Part shown: positions 22,413 to 33,500 of the stretch, piece after piece | Layout: the number at the start of each line of letters is the position of its first letter | Position numbering within the stretch: the stretch's first letter is position 1 | DNA from: Burhinus oedicnemus | Lineage: Eukaryota > Chordata > Aves > Charadriiformes > Burhinidae | Direction of reading: 5' to 3' | NCBI GenBank assembly: GCA_008921705.1 | Contig: VFFE01006880.1 | Span: 110,694-174,693, forward strand | DNA length: 64,000 nt | Position numbers and translations under genes: made by a program | The notes under the pieces: generated by a model | Told to the model about the DNA's origin: nothing | Database searches by the model: none | Seen by the model: only the letters and a program-made list of their open reading frames with translations

Positions 22413-24250
22413 TTATTAGGATTTTGGGAAAATAAATAAGTACTTTTGCCATTTTTCATGGATCATATTTTCTAATTTACTTTCCCACGTTAGCACTTCA
22501 CTCTTTCAAAAATCAGATACTTTATTTTAGGTTTCTCCTTATTTTTCTTCTCTTTAAAGTAAAAAAATATTAATTTCCTAATATTATAACTAAAACTATT
22601 TCCCTATATTAGAGATAGATACATGGAAATACAGTCTAGCTTGAAGATACCGATGGGATTTTCATTGTCAAATAAGAACAATTTATATCTACGCCTAGCG
22701 GCTGGTTTTTCAAAATCCTCACCAGGATTCATAGCCACGGACAGAAAAGCAGCGCTGTTTTAGGTTGCTGGAAGGAGGCCGTTATTCACAGTGAACACTT
22801 TACAGTTGGTATATGTTGCAGGGGCTGTTGACCAAGTGAACCTTTAAAGGAGAGCAATTTTAAGCCCAGTAAAACTCAGACACACGCTAACTCCTGAGGA
22901 AAAAAAATCTTAGGAATTAAGGAGAAAAACGCTCTATTAAATCACACTACTCCTCACTCAACATGTGCAAGATTCCTTCCTACAGCCACAAGAACACGCA
23001 GAAACCCACAGAAGGGCGACCTGAATATGGCAGACATGCAGTCCATTTGGAAGCTGCTAATGAACTCACCTCAAATTTCACAAAAGCTGTTCAAAAACAG
23101 ACAGTACTTTGAAATCCAAGTAATTCCTTACCTCAGGTATGCTTTTTTTCACATCTTTGGTTTAATTGTAATACTTCCCTTGGTAGGAATACTTTATTTT
23201 CACATATGCTTTACCACTTGATCAGTGCTAAATGCATACAACAGAGGGGATTAAGGTTGTTGTTGATTTTGTGGGGTTTTTTAATAATTTCCTGGATCCG
23301 TAATTTCATATGCTATTTTACTTGAATTGTCTAGCGGCCAAATGTGTCATGTAAGATAATATTCTGCCTAGTGAGAGAGGTGAAAGAATTCCAGTCTGAG
23401 CACTCAACTGGAAGTAAGAGAAGGAATTTATGAGGCCAAGACAGTTTTAGCTGAATATTTCATTTTGGTGTGGGAAGTAGGCTGAGGAGTTCAAGCATAT
23501 GAAACAGAAAAGGGTCGGTCTGTGTTTTCCTATGTTTTTTTCCTAAATAGCCACAAAGGCCCTGCAGTGATGGGACAACCACCACCTCTCTTGCGAGAAG
23601 ACCTGCCACACAGCACGCCTCAACCAAATAGGCTTCCCAACAGGAACCATTTTCCTTTTCCTTTTGCCCTTAATTACATTTCTTTGCATCACATAAAAAT
23701 GCACAGCACAGAATGCAGAAAAGCGAAGTTGTAACAATGGGCAGTAGGCATTACAGAGGAACCAAAAGCAAAATTGTTACTTACTGAATTTATAGAAATT
23801 CGATATCATACATTACAGCAACCTTTTGCAATGCTCTAGAAAGAGCCCTACTGAGATGTCAACAGAGGCTTCAACTCAGGAGACTTCATTTGTTTTGGAA
23901 ATTATCTCTTTCTCTGAGTAGCATCTAATTTCTGGGACACAGTTTAAAATAAACTGTAACAAAGAAAGTTACTCAACTTCAAACCTGCAATAACACCGAC
24001 ATCTCCAAAGATCAAACCTCAAGGGGACAAAGAAAAGCAAACAAACATCAACAGTTTAGCAGCCAGTTTCATTTACTTTCACATTTTCAGCAAACAAATT
24101 AGTATTTTAATATTCCCTGGGCAAACTGCAGCAGTTGTGCTGTCAGATTTCAAGACACACTCAAAATCTTTTCCTCCTCTCAATTTTGTGTATTCAACAA
24201 CCCATCTGGTTTGGGTCTGATCCAATAGAACTAACCTGCATCCTCCAAAT
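22413..24250. other. AT-rich single-copy DNA
   Basis: No gene or repeat recognised. Short open frames here show no domain. Confidence 0.5.
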
Positions 24251-24686
24251 ATCATAGAATTGGAGAATGGTTAGAGTTGGAAGGGACCTTAAAGATCATC
24301 TAGTTCCAACCCCCCTGCCATGGCCAGGGACACCTCCCACTAGACCTGGTTGGTTAAAGCTCCATCCAACCTAGCCTTGAACACCTCCAGAGATGGGGCA
24401 CCCACAGCTTCTCTGGGCAACCTGTGCCAGTGTCTCACCACTCTCGGAGTAAAGAATTCCTTCCTAATATCTAATCTAAATCTCCCCTCTTTCAGCTTAA
24501 AACCGTTACTCCTTGTCCTATCACTACACTCCCTGATCAAGAGTCCCTCTCCATCTTTCCTGTAGGCCCCTTTAGGTACTGGAAGGGGCTCTAAGGTCTC
24601 CCTGGAGCCTTCTCTTCTCCAGGCTGAACAACCCCAACTCTCTCAGCCTGTTCTCATAGCAGAGGTGCTGCAGCCCCCTGATCATC
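24251..24686 (-). mobile_element. CR1 LINE, 5'-truncated, minus strand (subfamily B)
   Basis: The left edge is the CR1 3' tail ATCATAGAATTGG followed by GTTGGAAGGGACCTTAAAGA. In the minus frame the C-terminal segment reads [18 protein letters not shown], then [18 protein letters not shown] and [11 protein letters not shown] before the stop (stop at 24340). Further 5' the LFSLEKRR region is present at nucleotide level (24600-24640), but the frame is interrupted between the two parts. The CR1 match stops at about 24686. Confidence 0.95.
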
Positions 24687-24710
24687 ACTCTCTCAGCCTG
24701 TCTTCATATC
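24637..24710. repeat. Partial duplication at the 5' edge of a CR1
   Basis: The 24-bp string beginning ACTCTCTCAGCCTG (24637-24660) recurs with few changes at 24687-24710, 50 bp away, just beyond the end of the normal CR1 order. This gives the 24.3-kb copy a short aberrant extension, probably by template slippage during insertion or later tandem duplication. Confidence 0.8.
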
Positions 24711-25993
24711 CTTTAAATGCAACATGCTGGAGTTTTGAGATAACTTTATGAAATCAATGTGCGTTCTGCTCTTCCTACTCACAAAACTGTGAACCAAGGG
24801 TTTGTTCACAGGCCAGTGTTTAGTAATCTAACTGTGTCTCCCTTAAATCCTGCCCTCAGATGCACTGGGGAATATTATAGTGTTCCACATTTCCTTGAAG
24901 CAAATTCCATTGTGAAATTCACCTGTGAAAACAAACATTCCCCAAATTATTTTGATTTACAAAGCAACTATTTAAATAGATTTCTTCAAATTATATTGCC
25001 TTTTGGTATTATCAATCTTATCTCATTTATAGCTTATATGCACAGTGCTTCCATATTTCCTTTAACATTTAAATATTTATATACTAGTATTGCTCTGGCA
25101 TGGCATACATGCCAATGACTGTTAGCAGGATATAAAGCAACATTTGGATTGGTAGTTAGCACAAACTTTGCTTGACTTCTTAATAACTATAAAGAGTTTA
25201 TCATTATATCAAACCAAAGCACGCTGTATGGTTGGACCTGTTCCAGGGTTGTATTCTATAACTCACAGAGCTAGAAAAAAAACTTAGTTCCTTAATACAG
25301 GAAGTAATTAAGGCAGAATTTAACTGAGCAAATGTAGCTGGTTTTCACCAGTTTTACACCTCCCTATGCTCCCTTCAAGGTCAGTGTGGAGACACAGGCG
25401 TTCTTTGGTCCTGACCCAGACGACTATATAGGCCAAACAACTCCAACCTTGCAAGTGCCTATTACTATCATTCTGGTATAAAGGCGGCCTAAAACAACAG
25501 GATTAGGTACAGACATGGACATCAAGTACCATGAATCTTCTCCTTATTGTTTCTGTTTGAATACATCACGGATGTATTTCACGGAATATTACCTGAGTTA
25601 ATTAAAAAAATATATATCATTTTTCTTGGATGCTTATACAAACAAATGAGAAGTCTCTCAAATGAACGCAAGGCTATTATTTACTTTCTTCTTAGCTACT
25701 CAAATCACAAACCCTGTTTTGAATGGAATAAATTTGTTGATTTGTTTGTTTATTTGTACAGCCTATAGCAGTGATATGCCTTTGATCCAATAACCCTCCT
25801 TTGGGCCTCTTTGATGCCAAATGGTGGATTTAGGGGTTTTTTTGGTTGTTGTTGGGTAGAAAGGGTAGGGAAATAACAGCCTGTCATAATGTAGCATCAT
25901 CAAAGACCACAATGTGATGTTAATCTGCCGTGCAAGCTCTAGGCAGGTCAGGAAGTAAGAAATTATATGCACTGTGTTTCCTCTTTCATGCAG
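24711..25993. other. AT-rich single-copy DNA
   Basis: No recognised gene. A plus-strand open frame of about 119 codons (24759-25118) shows no domain, and its composition follows the AT-rich background, so I take it as chance. Confidence 0.5.
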
Positions 25994-26165
25994 CCATGCA
26001 GATCAGTGGGAAAATAACAGGCAGAAACATTTACCATTTCTGCAAAGACAATCCAAGATTTCAGGTTCCTATATATCAAGTGGACAGAAGGGACCTTGTT
26101 GCTGTTCGTGATGCGAAGAGGCCAACCACCAACCCGTCAGTTCGGCTTAAAATAAATCGAGCAGG
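25994..26165 (+). other. Coding-like block with splice-like borders, unidentified
   Basis: It is preceded by a pyrimidine-rich acceptor-like end (TTTCCTCTTTCATGCAG, AG at 25992-25993) and followed by GTAACT (from 26166), an acceptable donor. The frame is open throughout: the first ATG is at 25996, followed by the peptide pieces SGKITGRNIYHFCKDNPRF, QVPIYQVDRRDLVAVRDAK and RPTTNPSVRLKINRAG, with a TAA three bases after the last codon if the donor is not used. Codons look protein-like (Asp/Arg/Lys/Asn rich, mixed third positions), and five CpGs are kept within about 60 bp in an AT-rich setting. I do not recognise the protein. It may be an exon of an unknown or lineage-specific gene, a pseudo-exon, a fragment of a retrocopy, or chance. 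Confidence 0.3.
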
Positions 26166-29129
26166 GTAACTAGCTCAGATTTATGACTGTTTCCTTTGAG
26201 AGTCTGTCCCTGATTCATAGACATTATAACCAACAGGTAACATTATATCTTCTTCTTCTCTGACCTCTTGTACTTCCCAGGACATATAATTTCATTCATT
26301 TCTCCTACTGAACCTCCAGTCATTTGTGTTTGGCCATGAATCTCCCCGTCAGGGAGTCTGGAGATTAAGTTTACGGTCTTCCCTTTCCAAGAGGTCACAT
26401 ATGAAACTCTCCTGGAAGATGCTGGAGATTCAGCTTCCTAAAGGAGCTCTGACAGTCTCTAACACTAAATTTGTATAAACAAATAAAATCGACCAGGCAG
26501 GTAAGAGCCATGGCAAGTCTCACGTACACATGGTTAAACCCTCTTCCTCCCCAAAGTCATAGAGCCTCATCCATAGTGTCATTGCAAACAGTTCCTATTT
26601 ATTCCATTCTCTAAGACTGACAACGTGTATGGTGTGTTACTGACCACCAGCCATGCCTAGAAGAACTGCTGGTGACATCTTTACAGATATAGATACTATC
26701 CTTCATATTGTCCCTCTCATTTTCTTTTGAAGGAAATGGAAGGGAAGGACAGAAAGGGTGATTCCTCGGTGGGAGCCAGCTACTCTAGTTCTCTTACTTG
26801 CCTCTTTTATCAGCCAAAAAGCTAAAATAACCCATCGTAACACAGGGGTAATGGGCTCATAATGGACAAAGAGACTGATGCCTTTGATTTGCTGGCTTTC
26901 CTTCCTGAAACATCTGCTGGTAAAAACACTTTCCTGAGAGAGCTCAGTAAAAGGACTGTCTTCCCCCAAAATAAGTGCAGTTGCAGATATAATTCAGAAC
27001 TGGAAAAACACATTATGGAGCCAAATCGTTATCCAGAAATAATTATTTCATGGTTTCAAATGGAAAGAGGAATTTCCCTCTGAATGAAGGAAGACTAGCA
27101 GCCAGGAGTACTAGAAGAAATAATGGAGGCTCTAAAGACCCAAATTTGAACTGTAGAAACAACGTAACTTGCTCCACTATGGTCCCTAAAAAAGCTGATT
27201 TACCTTTTTAAGGACCTATGGACCTGAGCATGATGTAGAAGGCTACGGATTGAGTTATTTTCTGCAGTTAACAGCATTAAAAATAGCCAGTACAATACAA
27301 TACAATTAATACTATACTATACTATAATAAATAAAGCACAAAACCAAGAGAGTGGGAAACTGTTTGACAAACTGCATAACATCCCTGCTTGGGTCAGAGC
27401 AGTGTGAGGAAGAACTGTAGCGTGGCCACTTCCACAGGGAAATCTCTTGCGTGGCAAAAAAAAAAAGGCAAGTCTGCAATGGGAATGCCTATTCTGGGAC
27501 CCTGTGGGAGCAGGAGAAGAAGAGAAACTAGATTCTTTACCTCTATATTAATTATTTCTTATTTTTCTTCCCCCTCAGTCCTAATGTTGTTTTTATGCAG
27601 CTATTTGCATTTATTAAATTATAATTTATTTCAGATAACTCAAAAGGAAAATAAACATCTGAGCACTTTGTACTAATGAAAGTGAAAACCAATATGACAA
27701 CAAAATTGCTAATATGATAAAAAATTTATATCTAACCAAGGCAGAATATCAATCCTGCTGTTTCTGGCTCACATTCAATCTTATGAAGAGACAGAATGAA
27801 GATTTTTAAAAATATATTCATAAATAACACACTAGCACAATCCAGTTAGAACAAAAGTTTCTTTTTCCAGGACCGAAAAAAAATATCACCAGGGACTCAC
27901 ACCAGGAAGAGTCCCGATGCTCTCAGACATTTTACTTCTTTTGGGAATAAAGCAGAAGATTCTCCCCATTGCATGGGGTCCTTTAACGGCAGACAAAGCC
28001 ATGCTGGGAGAGCGTTTCTGCCACCGCAAGGGCTGCCCAAGACAACTCTGTGAATGCCTTCCTAAGTGCTCCCATTTGCCAGCCCTGTTAAAAGAAGGAT
28101 GCCAGGGCAAAAGGAACCTAACCAAAAACTCGCTCTGAAAAAAACTGTAGATAAGGGAAGGACAAGTGGACTAAACATCAATTTTCCGCCCCATCTATTT
28201 TCAGAAATAAAAGTATTAATGAACAAAGAGGAGTCAAGAATAAAAAGTGCTTGGGCATGTATTTACTGCGTCTGCAGCTGGTGACAATCAGGTGCCTTAA
28301 CTTGGTCTCGTCATGGCTGAGAAGAAAAGCAGAGTGCAAGCCAGGAAAAATCTCTCACCTTCCCAGATATAAGTGGTTCCAGAATCGCTTCCATCAGTTA
28401 ACATCACTTATTTGACTTGTTGATGTTCACAGCTATCTACCAGCACAATAGTACAGTTGCAGGCAAGAAACGAGCGCTGTTCTTCATTCTCAGAGGCAGC
28501 TAAGCAGTATGTACAGTACTTCCAGGGCAATTATGTTACATGATGCTCTAAAATAAATTCAATTATTAAACAACACCATATGTCACTTCCCTCCAGCTGA
28601 AAATACAGCATACGGTTACTTTGTTAAAAAAATCAAAACCTGCTGGAGTAAATAGTATTAGAAGTCACTAAAAAGCTTCTTTCTTTGCTGCAGTATGGGG
28701 TGATAGTATAACTGTAAGTTTTGGTAAACTTTAACCTCCTGTCTGAGCATTTGCTCAATATCTCTCTCATTTCACTCTCCCACCTGCAAAACGTCTGCGT
28801 ACGTAAGTTCTCCCCTCCGTGTTTCTTCCCTTGCCTACAAGCGCACTCAATTCACGAACTAGCAGCAGCTGCCGTGCAGCTAACGTGCCAATTCAACACA
28901 ACTTTGCCGCGCGGTCTCCCAGCACAGCCCCCAGAACTCAGAGCCAGGAGGGCACATCACACACTAGCAAGGGGTGAATTCTTTCTCCTCCCACACCTCC
29001 TCTTTCTCCGTCCGGGAACACCGCTCCCAACCTTGTGCTGAAGCAGCCTTGCAACACCACCATCCGCTCTGCTGCTCGCTCTGCCCTCAGCGCGGCATCT
29101 GGATGCTCAGCAGGTCACATCGCTTCCCC
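26166..29129. other. AT-rich single-copy DNA, CpG-richer at its right end
   Basis: No gene recognised. It contains a small pentanucleotide microsatellite (27291-27334). From about 28790 to 29129 the sequence becomes GC- and CpG-richer and runs into the decayed LINE. Confidence 0.45.
27291..27334. repeat. Pentanucleotide microsatellites TACAA and ACTAT
   Basis: Three tandem TACAA units (27291-27305) and, after a 5-base gap, three ACTAT units (27311-27325), then AT-rich sequence. Confidence 0.85.
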
Positions 29130-29662
29130 GCTTTGCAATTTACTGAATATCAAACACTCTTCCTACCAGCCCAGCTAAATCATTCATCCTTGTCCTGATC
29201 ATCTCCTGCCTTAATTACTGTGACTCCTTCCTACCTGGGATCCAATTCCCACATGCTTCCTTCCTTTCCAGCCTGTTCAAATCACAGCTGCTAAAATTAT
29301 CTCCCTAGTCTGATAGTCTGGAAACATCCTTCCCTTCCTCCCCAGCTACATAAGCTTTTACTGTACGGAGTCCTCCCCTCCCACCCAACACGTCACGTCT
29401 AACAACAGCACGTGCATGTTCCCAGCTCTGCAGTGATCCTTGCCTTGTATCTTGGATTTCATTTCTTATTGTGGCCCTTTGCTCCTTCTTTAAGCCATCA
29501 AAGCCACAGCCTTTATTTTCTCCTCACTTTTGTTCTTATTGCTCCTCTGTTATCCTCCATCAGTCTTCCATGGTTGAAACTGCAGAGTATCCCTTACTCC
29601 AAGGTTTTCCATTAAAAGACTCTTCATTACAGGAAGAGCTTGAGAATTTCCAGACAAATTGA
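29130..29662 (+). mobile_element. Decayed non-LTR retrotransposon, RT C-terminal part (L2/CR1-like)
   Basis: In the plus strand, the frame containing LIISCLNYCDSFLPGIQFP (about 29195-29250) corresponds to the conserved 'ISRLDYCNSLL.G' stretch in the C-terminal part of L2/CR1-clade reverse transcriptases. It is followed by a decayed equivalent of the 'LQ.VQNAAARL' block (SLFKSQLLKLSP) and then a stop. Further right, TTTGCTCCTTCTTTAAGCC resembles the late coding part of such elements. The copy is old and frameshifted and cannot make protein. The exact family (L2, L3 or an old CR1) cannot be set by eye. Confidence 0.55.
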
Positions 29663-30474
29663 TTTATATAAAAAAGTGGAAACATTGAACATGTTACAAT
29701 CTTAAAACTATTGTTTTCTAACGGGAACAAATTTCAGTTTCTAAAAACTCTTCCTATTTTTCTGGTTTGCAGAAATCGTTACCTGGATCACTTTTGATAT
29801 TTCCTTCGGGCTTTTTCTTCTGGCGTTTGGGATTGATATTACGGAACACTGGCAACACGGCTTGGCAATTTAAAAGCAAGTTCAGGTACTTTAAAATCCA
29901 TACGACACACACTCTCTGGTGTTCATCTTTTACAACCTTCATAATAGCACCAACTGTCAGTAGCATCCAAAGAGTTTTTTAATTTCTCAATTCACCTTTA
30001 CGTTAAACTTGGAAAAATTATAAAAAAGAAAAGAAACATGAAGAGACCAGGAGCCTACAGTGACACTGCTTGACACTAGAATTTGAAGGGGCAGATGTCA
30101 AAATCTTCCAAAAATACCACTCCCTGTTCACTCCCTACCTTTACTCCCCTGGTTGTGAAACAGGTACTTATGGAACGGAGCAATTACAAGTGCTATTTCC
30201 CAAAAGAAATTCCCAGGGAGGATCACAGCTCTGGATACCACATGGAATCTGGCAAATAAAATATGGTCGCTCAAGTGGGAAACAGAATATGCAGAAGAGA
30301 AAAGAAGAGACACAAAACAGGCTCTGCGAGGAGAGAGGTCCCTGACGAGCTGAGATCAGAAATCCTACCTCCAAAATTGAATCAAGGAGACAGGAGGAAT
30401 TGGAAGTACAGTCTCTAAGCTAAATGCATTTTAAAAGCTACAACTAAGACAAGACCAGTAAAATAAAGATCATT

Positions 30475-30506
<32 letters not shown>

Positions 30507-33500
30507 TAATTATTAAAAAAAAAAAAAAAAAAAGGTCCCCTACAGAGAACATGGAGGATAAGAAAAGCATGAAAGAACAACATACTGTTGTAAGGCTTCC
30601 AGAGGAGAGATCCTATTAAATATTAAAGCAAGCCCTTTATTCCCTTCTGGCTGGTAAGAAATACAGTGAATGCTGTAGACAGAAGATCACCCAGCAATTT
30701 AGGGTGAAGAGGCTGGAAATAAAAACCAAGTAATATTCTTATGCCCCTTAAAAATTATTAACAGGTTTTTCAGAACTAAGAGAAAAAGATAAAGAAGAAA
30801 CACGTAAAACCCACAACAGGATTCCAGCACGGCTGTGATGAAAAGCACCCTTGATTGATAAACCTTCCAATCCTAAAAAACAAGGACTGAACGCTATCCG
30901 ACAAAAATTTCATTAGCCCTGGAATTAAAGCACAAGCAGATCTAAAACTTTTTAAAGAAAATAGAGAAGCGAGAGAGAAACCACATCTCTTCAAGAGCAG
31001 AAGACAATGTAAAGAAAATAATAGGATGCTAAGCTAAAGGAAAAAAGGGACAGTGAGGCCAGTCAGTTCATTAGGAATAGCAAGATATATCTGATAACTA
31101 GTTCAGAATAAACAGTAAAAGTTTTTGGACATGTCTTATAAAGGATTATGTGGAACAGATACATCTCCTTTACACAAAAGACAACCAACCATCCTGTGGA
31201 TTGACACCAGCTTCAGTAAGAAAAAGAAGATGAGAGGATGAGGCTGGATAATCCAATTATATATGAGTTCATATCTGAATTTTACATGCTTTAAAAGAGC
31301 TTGAAATCTTTATTATCATGTTTCTTTTATAAAATTCAGCAAAGTAAAAATATTTCTTTCTCTCACAATTAAGAAAGGACAGTTTTACTTAGAAACTGGA
31401 ATAATGCCTTGTTATATAAACCTGTTGATAAAAATGTTGATGCAGAGATGTTTACCAAAATGTCAACACATAGAATAAAAGCTATACTAATTGGATTTAT
31501 GCACTTAGAAAAGGATTTATGGTAGACAAAAAGAACCCGGTAGGTAATCGTAGGAGGTCCTTTAAGCTGCTATAAAACATGCATAAAAAATTACTCACTG
31601 TGATATAGGCACTGAAAAGTACAAGTGGTTTCAAAGACTAATTAGATAAATCCATCAAAGAAAGTTCAGCATGACCTAATAAACACAAAGCTGTGCACAC
31701 AACCTCTGGCTCAAAAAGTGCCTAGGATGCGGTTTTCCAAAACTAGAAGGGCACACATTTGGGAAAGTTTTATTTTAGACTCGACATTTTATTCTCTAAA
31801 AAAGACTCATGCTACTGGCCACTGTCAGAAAAAGGATACTGGGTTAGGGTGGGACCTCTGGTCTCACCTAAAACAGATTTTGGGATGGTTACTCTTTCTA
31901 CACTCCAAAAAGCTGAAGAGAAGAGAAATATTTAAATGCTCTATGAGAACATTTCTTTTTCAGTGTAACTTACGGGCATCTGCTTCTGATTTGTGTAAAG
32001 GCCATAGTCCTGCTCCATGGAAATACAGGAGGCAAAGGGCGAGACTTTGAGATGTGACATCCCACCGGCTCATACATAGGGGAATACGGGAATACTACTG
32101 AGAAGTTCAGCAAGAGAAGTAGAAAATGGTTTTTTATTTATAGGTAGGCACCAGACAGAGAACAAAAGTGGCAGAAGGGCATCTCAGTTCTGAAAAATTC
32201 AGATCACTCTGACTAGAAAATACATTAAAACCCACTTTCTTCTCAATGTGCCTTCACATCCCTGCCTAAATATGAGAAGTTGGGATCTTCTCCTATCTCC
32301 CTACTAGCAGTTTTAAGGGAGGTATGGTCTGAATTTTTGTGGGCCAAACCTTCCGGGGGAAGTCTGCAAAATCTTACTAAGAAAAATCTACCGTAACCCA
32401 AATTGGATAAAAACTTCTCTTTTCCAGTGTCTTCCAAGGAAAAATGAAGAATAAATACCGAAGAGGTCCCTCTAGACCCCCTTTTGAGGGACTGAAATGC
32501 ACAGACCAATAGGGGTTTTTCTATTTGCTGCTAGGCCACAAACTTTTCAAATGTAAAAGGGATGAGCTCCTTCCCTCACGGAAAACTTTCTCTGTACTAT
32601 GTTCTAAGAAATCCTCAGAGCTAAAAGCATATCTCGACGCCATCTGTCATAGTAGCCAACTTTCTGGACTAAGCGTTGCAAAGCCTGAAATGCAGCTTAG
32701 CTCTGTGTTTCAAGGCACATCGAAAAAGATCCAAACATGCTCAGGGTTTAAATGTGTTTGTAACCTAACACAAGAAATATCCACAGTAAAACAATGCATA
32801 AAAGCTATCATTTGTCATCCCATGCAAATGTTTGTCTTTAATCACGTGACCTTGCAATCTCCTCTATTCAGCCTAGAATTGTCTACACTGGAAAACATTA
32901 AAGTTTTCTATTTCTTCCCCAAAATGTAGTAAATTATACATCTGCAGATGAAGAACTCCGTATTTTTCATTTTTATTTTTACTCCCACTGACCTATGAGC
33001 ATCCAGGTGACAGCTTCCAGCAAAGCTGGACCTCTCTCAACCTTAAGGGTAAATAATTTTTTTGATGTGGGCAAGTTTTCTAGAAGAGGTAATCACTTTT
33101 GTTAAACCAACTACCGTAACTAGTTGACACAGGCATCTAAAGCTCTTCTTCAGATCCTAAAGTAAACCAGAACAGCAATAACGATCCCATGAGCCACAAG
33201 ATTGGCCTTGGATTGAAAGACACTGAGAAGGCAGTTTCTACCAAGGTTCCAGAAAGTGCTGAATGTTCTCTAAGAACATTTTCACCATCTGGATTGGGAA
33301 GGTCTCAATGAAGCTAACAAGGTGATCCTGTATAGGTTGGCAGTCTACATTTCCCTAAACTGGTGTCTTGCCATGATGTGAGGCTAGGACATATGTTTTT
33401 CAAGAAAACAACAGCAAGTTTTTTTGGCCTGAGAGAGTGGATCGATCAGATTTTCCATTTTGGCTGAAGGATCCCGGTGCAAAGTCACTATCACTGAGCA

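Noticed and set aside
24759..25118. A 119-codon plus-strand open frame
   Set aside because: AT-driven composition (Phe/Ile/Tyr/Asn) and no domain.
32525..32929. A 134-codon plus-strand open frame
   Set aside because: No recognisable domain, cysteine and serine scattered, no CpG retention and no splice or promoter context. Within the chance range for this window.
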